DNA of 64,000 bases, taken from NCBI RefSeq assembly GCF_013343005.1, contig NZ_CP054491.1:2586501-2650500 (forward strand). The letters are read 5' to 3'. Both the position numbers and the translations under genes were made by a program. The notes under the pieces were generated by a model that saw only the letters and a program-made list of their open reading frames with translations, did no database searches and was not told the DNA's origin. Shown here piece after piece: positions 27,382 through 36,444 of this stretch (positions are counted from its first letter, which is position 1; each line of letters opens with the position of its first letter). Origin of the DNA: Candidatus Reidiella endopervernicosa (lineage in GTDB: Bacteria > Pseudomonadota > Gammaproteobacteria > GCF-013343005).

Positions 27382-28349
27382 GGACGCCTCAGATATCGTT
27401 TTTTGAACAGGTTTTTATAGGGCCGATAGGGACATAATAGTTTAGAGTCCAAGCTGATTTTATCTTTGTGTTGTCCCATTACATCAATCTCTGCGAAGGC
27501 ATCCAGAAGACTCTTCTCTCCTATTGCGAGTGCCTCTCGGCGTAGTGGGGAACGGTGTTTCACACCGACCTTGATGTGGGGATTGGTGTTAATCTCATAG
27601 ACCTGCATTCGTCCACCAACCAGACCATAGTCAGCCCTGCCATACTCAATACCCGCCTGCTGAAAGATCTTCATCAACTGCTCCGCATGTGGATTCTCGC
27701 GTACGTAGGCAATCTCATCACGAAAATCATCATCACTGGCAAGTCCAATCTTGCCGTACTTAACGTTCCAGTTATCTTCAATCACAAAGTGGTGAGCGAC
27801 GATCCGATCACCCACTCTGAATGCACCATATTTTCGATAAACCGACGGTGATGTCTCCTCGGCACAAAATTCAACCACCAGTAGACCTCGCAAGGGGTAA
27901 CCTGTCTCTCTAAGTTGCGTCAGAGAATTTTCAAGATCAGCCTGGGTGAGCAGCAGATCTGAGAGCGGCTTGCCGTGGTCGCCCTCCCACCTTACAAACA
28001 CCGGAAACCGGCGAGGAGCAGGATACTCATCGGCACGATAGACGTCGAAATCATTGACTCCTAGACGGTGCAAACCTTTTAACAGTTCAACGCGACTTTG
28101 CGCCCTTGCGGGATTGTTTAGCGGTCGACAACCCTCGGCCTTATTCAAGGAGTGGTAAACCTCACTCGCAATACGTAACTCCCACGGCATCAGACGTTCC
28201 AGGTCAGAAAAGATATAGCTACCAGCAGTAAGCGATCGCTTGGCAAAAAGTTCATCGTAACTGGATGTTTTCAGATCAAAACCACCATCAGCCTCACTCA
28301 ATGCCTCAACTGAATAGTCGTGTCCCGTTGCTGTGATGAAATTGATCAT
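27378..28349 (-). CDS. ATP-grasp-like protein
   Basis: 323 aa. The C-terminal half has ATP-grasp features: FPVFVRWEGDHGKPL (P-loop-like), LLVVEFCAEE, ADYGLVGGRMQVYEINTNPH (metal-binding E-x-N-x-N). ATP-grasp enzymes ligate amines to carboxylates. It heads an operon with the two transferases and diverges from the small peptide gene 131 bp away. The substrate cannot be read from sequence; peptide ligation is one option given the neighbours. Confidence 0.7.
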   Translation of the reverse strand: MINFITATGHDYSVEALSEADGGFDLKTSSYDELFAKRSLTAGSYIFSDLERLMPWELRIASEVYHSLNKAEGCRPLNNPARAQSRVELLKGLHRLGVNDFDVYRADEYPAPRRFPVFVRWEGDHGKPLSDLLLTQADLENSLTQLRETGYPLRGLLVVEFCAEETSPSVYRKYGAFRVGDRIVAHHFVIEDNWNVKYGKIGLASDDDFRDEIAYVRENPHAEQLMKIFQQAGIEYGRADYGLVGGRMQVYEINTNPHIKVGVKHRSPLRREALAIGEKSLLDAFAEIDVMGQHKDKISLDSKLLCPYRPYKNLFKKRYLRRP

Positions 28350-28480
28350 CGCTCCATTTATCCCCTCTCTCCTGCAAATACCCTGTATAAATCATTGATA
28401 ATACTAGAGCTCTACTTTGACAGCAGAGGCTGATCATAGCTAATCTTCACGGGGTATCTTAATCAAATAAAGGAATAGAC

Positions 28481-28684
28481 ATGAACGATTCAAATAATAA
28501 GGAAGCAAAAGTCTCGATTGATCCCAGCAAACTCCTTGGCAGCCAATGGCTCGAAACCAGTTCAGACACTAGCGACGACGCAACAAACGGCGTCAAGGTC
28601 GGAACAGTCAAAACTAAGAACCTTAAAGTTCGTGGTGGCAAGATCGGTGGTGCAAAACCTGGCATAGATAAATTCACAGCCTGA
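28481..28684 (+). CDS. Candidate RiPP precursor peptide, 67 aa
   Basis: Reads MNDSNNKEAKVSIDPSKLLG and later VKVGTVKTKNLKVRGGKIGG then AKPGIDKFTA. An acidic/polar leader-like half is followed by a lysine/glycine-rich core-like half containing GG motifs. AAAGGAA upstream is a good ribosome site. It lies just before an HEXXH-motif peptide-modification gene, with a hairpin between them, the usual arrangement of precursor and modifying enzyme. No homology is recognised; the role is inferred from size, composition and context. Confidence 0.6.
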   Translation: MNDSNNKEAKVSIDPSKLLGSQWLETSSDTSDDATNGVKVGTVKTKNLKVRGGKIGGAKPGIDKFTA

Positions 28685-28701
28685 TCTCAATCTAATTCTC
28701 T

Positions 28702-28729
28702 CCGCTCCCCATGCTTTTAAGGGGGGTGG
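28702..28729 (+). terminator. Hairpin between peptide gene and HEXXH gene
   Basis: A 9-bp stem, CCGCTCCCC with GGGGGGTGG (two G-U pairs), and a 10-base loop. No T-tract follows. It could partly terminate or process the transcript so that the peptide is made in excess over the enzyme. Confidence 0.45.
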
Positions 28730-28761
28730 TTGGATTGAACGGTAAAGCGTGAACTAAATCT

Positions 28762-29778
28762 ATGGTCACAGCCTTCAATAACAGCACACTTCCTATCGGT
28801 TTTCTCCCCGACCGCAGGCGTGCAGACGCACTTTACTGCGAGATGAAAGCACGGCTAATAGATAGCCTCAGCTATCTGCATCAACAGTTATCAGATACAA
28901 CCAGCCAGCCTCCCCCAATCGACAGTTGGTTAGCAACACTAAACAAAACCACCTTCATCAAGCCCGGCATTTTTGGCTACTACTACGATCTCGCTTCAGC
29001 GTTACTGCAAGATGATATCGAACTGGCCAAACAACTATTTACGAAGCTCTCCAGCTTCGAAGCAGCCGCAGGCGGTCTCTCAGTAATCACCCTCTCTGAG
29101 ACCGACCTCGATAGAGAGAGTATCGATCTCTATATTCGCAACGTTGAGATTGAACCAGACGTCCCCCTGCACCTGACTGCACCCTCCGCCTCATCTGCTG
29201 AGCGAGTCTCCCCCCATATCCACGAGGCCCTTGAGATCATCGATCAGGTTCTGCCAGAACTGGGCGAGGAGATCAGAGCACTGACAACCGAGATCGTGAT
29301 GGCCAGCAGTGCCAGGAATAGCGACGGCATCACCTTCCACGGTGCCTCCTCGGTCTACCTCTGGGGCACGCTCTTTATCAATGCCGACTACCACAAGACG
29401 CTGGTACAGGTACTCGACACACTGATCCACGAGTCGGCTCACTGCCTGCTGTTTGGACTCTCAGTCGAAGGTCCACTGGTCGAAAATCCTGAGGAGGAGC
29501 GGCACAGCTCACCACTGAGAGAGGATCTACGCCCCATCGATGGCATCTACCACGCCACCTTTGTGCTTTCGCGTATGCACTATGGAATGCAGAAAATTCT
29601 CGACTCGAGCCTACTTGATGATGAGAGTAACAAGGAGGTAGAGAGACTCATCGGACACCATGCCAGCTGCTTCAGAGATGGACTCAACACCATCGAGTCT
29701 GTCGGTAGACTCACCCAGCTCGGCAGCACCATCATGCAAGGCCCAAAACAGTACATGCAGAGTGTAGGTGCCATATAA
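28762..29778 (+). CDS. HEXXH-motif peptide modification protein (possible peptide hydroxylase)
   Basis: 338 aa. The metal motif HESAH is at residues 223-227 (LIHESAHCLLFGLS). It is followed by SPLREDLRPIDGIYHATFVL, a conserved block of the HEXXH motif domain family found in RiPP loci. Some members of that family are iron/2-oxoglutarate-dependent peptide beta-hydroxylases rather than proteases (established knowledge; not shown for this protein). No signal peptide. It sits 77 bases after the small peptide gene, which is its likely substrate. Confidence 0.75.
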   Translation: MVTAFNNSTLPIGFLPDRRRADALYCEMKARLIDSLSYLHQQLSDTTSQPPPIDSWLATLNKTTFIKPGIFGYYYDLASALLQDDIELAKQLFTKLSSFEAAAGGLSVITLSETDLDRESIDLYIRNVEIEPDVPLHLTAPSASSAERVSPHIHEALEIIDQVLPELGEEIRALTTEIVMASSARNSDGITFHGASSVYLWGTLFINADYHKTLVQVLDTLIHESAHCLLFGLSVEGPLVENPEEERHSSPLREDLRPIDGIYHATFVLSRMHYGMQKILDSSLLDDESNKEVERLIGHHASCFRDGLNTIESVGRLTQLGSTIMQGPKQYMQSVGAI

Positions 29779-29863
29779 ACTCTAACGCGGTGCGCCAGAG
29801 CCACAGCACACGATCAATCGCTATAGCCAAATAGTCTCTCATTGTTATACTTCGCAACCTTTA

Positions 29864-29940
29864 GCGCCCGTGGCACAGCTGGATAGCGCAGCCCCCTCCT
29901 AAGGGGCAGGTCAGAGGTTCGAATCCTCTCGGGCGCGCCA
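29864..29940 (+). tRNA. tRNA-Arg (anticodon CCT)
   Basis: A 77-base cloverleaf including an encoded CCA. The acceptor stem is GCGCCCG/CGGGCGC, and the anticodon stem GCCCC/GGGGC encloses the loop CTCCTAA (anticodon CCT, reads AGG). The T-loop is GGTTCGAATCC. Its terminator is split by element copy 9. Confidence 0.97.
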
Positions 29941-29941
29941 T

Positions 29942-30266
29942 ACAAACAACAAAGGTCCTCGCCGGGGAGTCGCTATTTTTGCGAAAGTTTGTTTTGGGCA
30001 TCAAGCCCAAGCAAACAGCAAAAACTTCACGCGACCGTTTATGCCTGCGGCGCCCCGACCGTCCTGCGTACGTTGCGTAATCACCTCTTCGCGGCTCTAC
30101 ACAACTCCCTCAGTGACTCTACGCCGACATAAAGCCGCTGCTGCATCTTCTCCGTCGTTCGCTCGCGCTCTCAACTACGAATATACAGACGGCGTCGACT
30201 ATCGGGGACTAACCGCCCTCACTTCGCTCTCCATGGCGGTCAGCGATAGAGAGCCTTTTTGTTTGT
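29942..30266 (+). terminator. tRNA-Arg terminator split by element copy 9
   Basis: The left arm 29942-29961 ends AAAGGTCCTCG and the right arm 30246-30266 begins ATAGAGAGCCTTTTTG. Rejoined, they form a 10-bp stem with one mismatch, GATA loop and T-tract. The element sits exactly in the loop. Confidence 0.7.
29962..30245 (+). repeat. 284-bp interspersed element, copy 9 (in tRNA terminator)
   Basis: 284 bp with one C lost (ATCAAGCCC), CACTTCGCTCTCC subfamily. Intergenic, 21 bases after tRNA-Arg, between the two arms of its terminator. Confidence 0.92.
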
Positions 30267-30506
30267 GGGGTACGACCGAAGGCCTTGGTGAGAACCTCCA
30301 GGTTCGACGACCGAGCAACGCGAGGGAGAACGTCACTTGCACTCCAGCGACGGCCCGTAGGAGCAGGCAAAATCGAATCACCCTTTCGGCTCCTTAGCTT
30401 CGTTCCAATCTATCCGTTAAACACCGGAACAGGCAGAAATCGATACACCAACCTCATTTGTGGCACGCCGCTTGCTATCTCTTTATTGAGAGAAACTACG
30501 GCGAAC

Positions 30507-33500
30507 ATGCCTATTATGTTTAATTTCATGCAGTTACATACAACTAGAACACTCCCTGATAATAGTAATGACGGGAGTTTGACGCCTATCAAGCAGAAGG
30601 TGAGCCCTTCGCTGCCTGAATTCTGTCGTCTGTTATCGCTCATGTTGCTGACACTCCTCATCATTCCAAACGCGAATGCTGAGGTAACAACACAACAGCG
30701 GCTTACGCTAGATATGCAGCTTGATGGTGAGCTGATCGCTACCGATGTCATCGGTTATCGACACCAGCAGAGTCTGCTATTACCGCTTGGGGTCGTGGTC
30801 GAAAAGCTCGGTTTTCCGATTGAACTCAACCCCGTTGCAGGTAGCGGACGAGGATGGACGATCAGCCGGGAGCGCGACTTTGAACTCGATATCAACAGTG
30901 CAGCAGTCACCATTGATGGCAGTCGCAGTGTGATACCTGCAAACAGCGTCTACTCTGCCAACAACGAAATCTATGTTGAGCTCTCACAGCTATCGAACTG
31001 GTTCCCGATCGACTTCTCTTTTAACCAGTCTCGCATGAGAGTTGAGCTTGAGGCCCTGGAGACACTACCCATACAGACGCGACACGAAGGGAAGCACCCA
31101 GTAACATTCAATCAGACTGCGGTTCATACGAGACAACATGCACTCCCCTATCCAGCCAGGAGCCTTCCAACAACCGATCTAAGCCTCGACTATCGAGTCA
31201 GACGTCACGGCACAGAGAACAAGCCAGACTTCAGCGGTGGTTATGCATTGATTACGAATAATGAACTCCCCTTTATCTCCAGTGAGTTCTATCTCCGAGG
31301 TGATGAGAGCGATCTATTGGACGGTGCGCGTCTTAGCGTTAGCCGCACCGATGCAAACAAGGGTCTGCTGGGCCCATTACGCGCATCACGCATCAAGGTT
31401 GGCGATCTAAATACCGTAGAGATTCCACTCTATGAGGGTGGCAATCAGGAGCTCGGCATCAAGTTTGAGAATAGTGATCTCGAGCATGAATATAGCTTCG
31501 ACACCACCGATTTTAGAGGCGACCTGCTACCAAACTGGGAAGTGGAGCTCTATCGCAACAATCTACTCATCGGCTATCTGATGACTCCCGAAAATGGGCG
31601 CTACGTCTTTAGCAACATTCCGCTCTACTACGGTAACAACGACTTCGAACTTATCTTCTACGGCCCTAACGGCCAGATCCGACGTATCAGCCGTAGTCAC
31701 TTTGTCGGCCCAGGCATGCTGCAGAAGGGTAAGGCGATCTATCAGTTCTCTCTCAGTGAACAGGGCGAGCAGCTGTTTGATCTACAGGAGGATGAGGTCG
31801 CCAGAAACCCTCGTCTTAGCGCAAAAATCGATTACGGCCTGAACGATAAATTCTCACTGGGCGCAGCTCTTCACAGTGTTGAGCTGGGTGATCGCCGCCA
31901 CCACTATCTCAACCTCGGCCTTCGCGGCGCCCTGCCCGGCATCTTTGCCAGCCTCGACACCACGCAGGACTCACGCGGGGGTGGTAGCTATCGCCTGCTT
32001 CTGCAGAAATCGTTACGGGGCATTAATCTACGTGCCAGCCTTGCCCTCTACGACGACTTCATTACTGAAGAGAGCTATACATCAAATAATCACCTAAAGT
32101 CGATCACCTCCATCTCAGCCAGCGGTCAGTTCGCCGGGATACCCATCGAATTCACCCTGCAAGATCGCGACTATGAAAATCATCGTGAGAGCATTTTGAG
32201 CAACACGCTCACCGCATATATCAACAGCGCCTATCTCAGCCACGACCTTAGATATATTCGCCTTGAATCAACCGCTGACGAATCGGAGATGGTTGAAGGT
32301 ACGCTGCAACTCAGCAAACATTTAGCCCCCCTCTTTCTACGTGGTCGTCTCGACTACTCAATCTACCCAGATGAGCGTATCGACTCGCTCTTTATTTCAG
32401 CCCTGTTGAATCTCGAAGATCGACTAAGCATGAATTTCGACTTTACCCATAACATCGATGGCGATGATCTCAACCACTACTCTGCGGGCATTAACTGGCG
32501 CAGCGATGCACTAATAGTCACCCCCTCTATCGCCTTTAGCAGTGACGGTGACTACACCGGCATGGTCTCTGCCAATCTGGCCCTCGGTTATCAGCCGATT
32601 CAGGATAGCGAGATAGACAGCCGTGAGCGGAATCACCACGGAACCATTACAGCAACGGTTTTCGAGGACAGCAATAACAACGGCACACTAGACAGCGGAG
32701 AACGCGGTGTTGCGGGCGTCTCGATTCGTGGCGCAGCGGGTGAACAGGTCTCTCGAAGCGATCGCAGCGGCCATCTCTATATGACCAACCTGCCGACCGA
32801 TACCCCAATCGATATCGAACTTGATATAGCAAGCATCAAGGATGCCTACCTGCTACCTCAACACGAATCACATACGATCACGTTAACCGCTGGAAAGCTG
32901 ACCAGGCTGGACTTCCCGCTCACACCGACGGGGGAGATCGATGGCACCCTCCTGTTGCAGCAGAGTGATGGCAATCGTTCTCCCCTGCCCAATGTTGTCG
33001 TCGAGCTATTCGACGCTAACAACCGCCTGGTTCAGCGTCAGCGCAGCGCCTTTGATGGTTTCTACCGTTTCTACATGCTGCCACTTGGAGAGTACAACGT
33101 TAAGCTCGTAGCAAACGATGCCATGCAGATTATTAAGCAACCGACAACACTGGCCATTACAGACAAGGGAACGACACTTAATAACAGTGACATCATCCTC
33201 GGAGCCAGCCACCCGAAAGCGACTCAAACTCAATCACCAGGCAAGGCTGCTGCAACAACAGAAAAACAGCCCAACCGCTACCGTCCCATCATCACGAGTA
33301 AGCAGGAAACAACCCCGATAACCGTGGCAAAACGTGAACCCCAGCCTCTCCAGGTTAAACGCACTGCAGGCAAAATATCACTGCAACTCGGTTCATTCAG
33401 TGCACAGGCCCAGGCAGAGCGCAGTTGGAAAGCCATTCAACAGCGTCACCCTACTCTTACCCAGGATCTTCACGCCTCCATCAACAGCGCGCTGATCAAC

Positions 33501-33899
33501 GGTTCACGTTACTACCGTATTACCACTAAAGAGCAGATGAGTCGTGCCAGTGCCGAGCAGTACTGCGCTCGTTTTAAGGCAGCAAAGCAGGCCTGCGTAC
33601 CTGCTCTCACAGCAGAAAAAGAACCATCTACAGTACGCAAACCCGATTTAGGAGGGTTCACCCTGCAGCTGGGTTCATACACCAGCCATGCCAGAGCTGA
33701 GTCGGGCTGGAGTAGCATCAGTGAGAAGGTAAAGGTCACGCTGAAAAACTACAGTCACCGTGTATTAGCTCATACCGAAGGTAGAGTTACCCTCTACCGA
33801 CTCACTTTAGCTCCGGGAGGCAGTGAGGCCTCAGCCCGTGATCTCTGCAACCGCGTCAAGGGGCTCGGCCAGCCGTGCCTGCCACTGGCGCTTAAATGA
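30507..33899 (+). CDS. Usher-like outer-membrane barrel protein with SPOR repeats
   Basis: About 1130 aa. A hydrophobic signal (LLSLMLLTLLIIPNANA) follows a long n-region; the frame opens at 30285, and I chose the ATG at 30507. Residues of about 60-250 are an N-terminal periplasmic domain. The middle has usher-like features (GRYVFSNIPLYYGNNDFELI, YGPNGQIRRISRSHFVGPG) and repeated beta-strands of a barrel. Next come two Ig/carboxypeptidase-regulatory-like folds (FEDSNNNGTLDSGERGVAGV; PLPNVVVELFDANNRLV). Two SPOR-like repeats close the protein (ISLQLGSFSAQAQAERSW; FTLQLGSYTSHARAESGW). Possibly secretes or anchors a surface polymer; function unknown. Confidence 0.65.
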   Translation: MPIMFNFMQLHTTRTLPDNSNDGSLTPIKQKVSPSLPEFCRLLSLMLLTLLIIPNANAEVTTQQRLTLDMQLDGELIATDVIGYRHQQSLLLPLGVVVEKLGFPIELNPVAGSGRGWTISRERDFELDINSAAVTIDGSRSVIPANSVYSANNEIYVELSQLSNWFPIDFSFNQSRMRVELEALETLPIQTRHEGKHPVTFNQTAVHTRQHALPYPARSLPTTDLSLDYRVRRHGTENKPDFSGGYALITNNELPFISSEFYLRGDESDLLDGARLSVSRTDANKGLLGPLRASRIKVGDLNTVEIPLYEGGNQELGIKFENSDLEHEYSFDTTDFRGDLLPNWEVELYRNNLLIGYLMTPENGRYVFSNIPLYYGNNDFELIFYGPNGQIRRISRSHFVGPGMLQKGKAIYQFSLSEQGEQLFDLQEDEVARNPRLSAKIDYGLNDKFSLGAALHSVELGDRRHHYLNLGLRGALPGIFASLDTTQDSRGGGSYRLLLQKSLRGINLRASLALYDDFITEESYTSNNHLKSITSISASGQFAGIPIEFTLQDRDYENHRESILSNTLTAYINSAYLSHDLRYIRLESTADESEMVEGTLQLSKHLAPLFLRGRLDYSIYPDERIDSLFISALLNLEDRLSMNFDFTHNIDGDDLNHYSAGINWRSDALIVTPSIAFSSDGDYTGMVSANLALGYQPIQDSEIDSRERNHHGTITATVFEDSNNNGTLDSGERGVAGVSIRGAAGEQVSRSDRSGHLYMTNLPTDTPIDIELDIASIKDAYLLPQHESHTITLTAGKLTRLDFPLTPTGEIDGTLLLQQSDGNRSPLPNVVVELFDANNRLVQRQRSAFDGFYRFYMLPLGEYNVKLVANDAMQIIKQPTTLAITDKGTTLNNSDIILGASHPKATQTQSPGKAAATTEKQPNRYRPIITSKQETTPITVAKREPQPLQVKRTAGKISLQLGSFSAQAQAERSWKAIQQRHPTLTQDLHASINSALINGSRYYRITTKEQMSRASAEQYCARFKAAKQACVPALTAEKEPSTVRKPDLGGFTLQLGSYTSHARAESGWSSISEKVKVTLKNYSHRVLAHTEGRVTLYRLTLAPGGSEASARDLCNRVKGLGQPCLPLALK

Positions 33900-33910
33900 G
33901 AGAGAAACCG

Positions 33911-34504
33911 ATGAAAAACTTCGCACTCATAATCACACTTCTCATCAGCTGCTTTCCTGTTACCGGCCCATTAGCCGCCGACGAGGGTATGGAAAGTCCT
34001 CAACAGGAACAGCACAGCAATACAGACAACGACAGTCGTGTTGGCGTCATCGCAGGGACGGCACTGGGTGGCGCAGCGACTGCCCATCCCGCTGGCCCGG
34101 TAATCGGTGGAGTTATTGGTTATCTGTTCGGTAAGAACAAAAACTTTATCGTCGATGCCTTTAACAAACTGCGTTCAGGCGTCACAGAGGAGAATGAGGA
34201 GGAGTCAGAGGTCAGCAAAACAGAACCTTCCATGCCTGAAACCGTTAAAACTGCATCCGCTACATCCGCTGAATCAGAGGCGGAGCCCACTCCCCCCACG
34301 CCTGTTGAGATGGTCAACAAACCACTACCTATCCCTATTGTCGCAGGTCCACCCCGCTGCTATGGCCATGCAACCAACATCACGACAAAGATGGAGATGG
34401 AGTTAGCTGCCCCCTCACTGCAAACGGAAAGCGGCGTGGTTAAAACATCGGTTAATCCCCGTCTTTCGCTGCGCGACCCTCGCTGTTTCTACTATATGGA
34501 CTAA
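33911..34504 (+). CDS. Exported glycine-zipper protein
   Basis: 197 aa. Signal peptide MKNFALIITLLISCFPVTG. Then a glycine-zipper-like segment (GVIAGTALGGAATAHPAGPV then IGGVIGYLFGK) that could insert into or span a membrane, followed by a Glu/Thr/Pro-rich linker and a C-terminal part with two cysteines (PRCYGHA, PRCFYYMD). It starts 12 bases after the usher-like gene, so the two likely form one operon and one envelope assembly. Family not recognised. Confidence 0.65.
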   Translation: MKNFALIITLLISCFPVTGPLAADEGMESPQQEQHSNTDNDSRVGVIAGTALGGAATAHPAGPVIGGVIGYLFGKNKNFIVDAFNKLRSGVTEENEEESEVSKTEPSMPETVKTASATSAESEAEPTPPTPVEMVNKPLPIPIVAGPPRCYGHATNITTKMEMELAAPSLQTESGVVKTSVNPRLSLRDPRCFYYMD

Positions 34505-34721
34505 TACGATCCCTCATATGATAACCAGCTTCATTTTAAGTGAATGCCCTCACTGAGCATCAGTGGTGTCTTGCACTCCTTCATCTATTTAGTTAATAAC
34601 CTAATCGATCACGCTTTTTTTAGGCCCCAAGGGACACAGAATAATAACCCTCTCAACAGAGCATGATTACTACACCCTAAGAGTAGGTTAATGCCGCTCG
34701 ACAACGCACCATTTACATTGG

Positions 34722-36413
34722 ATGATGGGAACTATGTCTATCCGATATCGATTGGTGATCATCTCCCTTCTTATCTCCATCATTCCTGCTGGAATGATCG
34801 GCATTATTGGTTACAGCGAAGCTAAGGGGGCGCTTGAACGCAGCACACTTGCCGGACTCAATGCAGTCTCTGAATTTCGTGAGGGAGAGCTTTTTCTTTT
34901 CCTAAATAGCTTCAAAATCGTCACACGCAACTACGCCTCTGACGGCTACATCCGTGATCAACTGCTTATGACCGCAGATGCACGGACACGTATTTCATCA
35001 CTAACCCGACTCAACAAACACCTCATTTACAATAAGGTCCCCCTCGATAATTCAATTCTCTACATTGACGTGCTCTCTCACGAAGGAATCGTTATCGCAT
35101 CCAGCGATGAGAGCAAAATCGGTGTAAGCAAAAAAGAGAAGCGTTACTACACTCAGGGCCTGCAGCGAACCTTCATCAGCGATATCCACGCCCATAAAAA
35201 TGGTCCGCCCGAGCTTGAGGTCGCCTCGCCCATCTATCCTAACGGTATGAATGAGAATCCAATCGGTGTATTGGTCGTCCATTTCAGTGCCGAGGCGTTC
35301 AATAATCTGCTTCGCGGCCAACTTATTGTCGACCTCGGTGCTAAATCTCAGATTCGAGGTATTGGCAAGACGGGTGAGACCTATCTGGTCGATAGAAACA
35401 GTCGAATGATCACCGACTCACTCTTTCTGGATAACAGTGATCACGAGCTTCAGGTCAACACCTATCCGGTCGAGATCGGAATCAGTGAACAACAAGAGGT
35501 GACCGGCCTTTGGGATGACTATCGCGGTGTCCCCGTTGCGGGTTCTTCTATGGTGATCACTATGGATGATTTCTTCTGCATTCTGATTAGCGAACAGGAC
35601 CAGGATGAGGCCTTTCAGCCGATAACCCAATTACGTGATCGTGCGATCACACTCTCTGTCGCAATGTTTCTCTGTGTCATTGTCATCGCGCTAGCCACGG
35701 CAAGAACCATCTTTACACCCCTGAACAAACTGATGCGTGGTATCGAAACGATTGGTGAGGGAGACCTCTCATCACAGGTCACTGGTGTGAATGGCAACCA
35801 TGAGATAGGCACCCTGGCTCAGGCATTTAACCGGATGTGTCAAAGTTTAGGCCGAACCCAGGCCAGTCTTGAAGAGAAGAATCGTAAGCTCGAAGAGCTT
35901 TCAACCAGAGATGGTTTGACCGGACTCTACAACCACCGCTACCTGAAAGAGAAACTCGAGTATGAGTTCAATCGAGCCCAGCGCTACAAGACACCACTCT
36001 GCGTCATGATGCTCGATCTCGATCACTTCAAACGAGTCAACGACACCTACGGTCATCTCTTTGGCGATTATGTACTCAAAGAGAGCGCTAAGCTGCTGAC
36101 ACAGGGTCTTCGTAAGACCGATATCATCGGCCGCTATGGTGGTGAAGAGTTCATGGTCATCTCACCCAACACACCGCTCGATAACGCAGAGTTTCTCGCA
36201 CATAAACTGCGCAAGCTCTTTGATAATCACACCTTTACCAACGATGAGATCAGCAGCAACGTCACCATAAGTATCGGTGCAGCAAAATATTATGAGTCGA
36301 TAGAAGACTACAACGGTCTAATCAATGTCACTGATCGCGCGCTCTATAGCGCCAAACAGGCAGGACGAAATCGCGTCTGTCTTGACGGGATGCCCTGCGA
36401 GACAGGCAGTTAA
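34722..36413 (+). CDS. Diguanylate cyclase with Cache and HAMP domains
   Basis: 563 aa. TM1 at about 8-30 (LVIISLLISIIPAGMIGIIG), a periplasmic Cache-type sensor of about 250 residues, TM2 near 310-330 (LSVAMFLCVIVIALATA), HAMP, then GGDEF from about 395 (DGLTGLYNHRYLKEKLEYEF). The active site is GGEEF, with an inhibitory RxxD site (RKTD) five residues before it, so active and feedback-inhibited c-di-GMP synthesis is expected. The start could be 34722 or 34734. Confidence 0.9.
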   Translation: MMGTMSIRYRLVIISLLISIIPAGMIGIIGYSEAKGALERSTLAGLNAVSEFREGELFLFLNSFKIVTRNYASDGYIRDQLLMTADARTRISSLTRLNKHLIYNKVPLDNSILYIDVLSHEGIVIASSDESKIGVSKKEKRYYTQGLQRTFISDIHAHKNGPPELEVASPIYPNGMNENPIGVLVVHFSAEAFNNLLRGQLIVDLGAKSQIRGIGKTGETYLVDRNSRMITDSLFLDNSDHELQVNTYPVEIGISEQQEVTGLWDDYRGVPVAGSSMVITMDDFFCILISEQDQDEAFQPITQLRDRAITLSVAMFLCVIVIALATARTIFTPLNKLMRGIETIGEGDLSSQVTGVNGNHEIGTLAQAFNRMCQSLGRTQASLEEKNRKLEELSTRDGLTGLYNHRYLKEKLEYEFNRAQRYKTPLCVMMLDLDHFKRVNDTYGHLFGDYVLKESAKLLTQGLRKTDIIGRYGGEEFMVISPNTPLDNAEFLAHKLRKLFDNHTFTNDEISSNVTISIGAAKYYESIEDYNGLINVTDRALYSAKQAGRNRVCLDGMPCETGS

Positions 36414-36444
36414 GGTCGGTTCTGTTTTGGACTGCTCCAATCCT

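Noticed and set aside
30285-30506. N-terminal extension of the usher-like protein from 30285
   Set aside because: It begins at a TTG inside the tRNA downstream region and lacks a ribosome site; the signal peptide needs no such extension.
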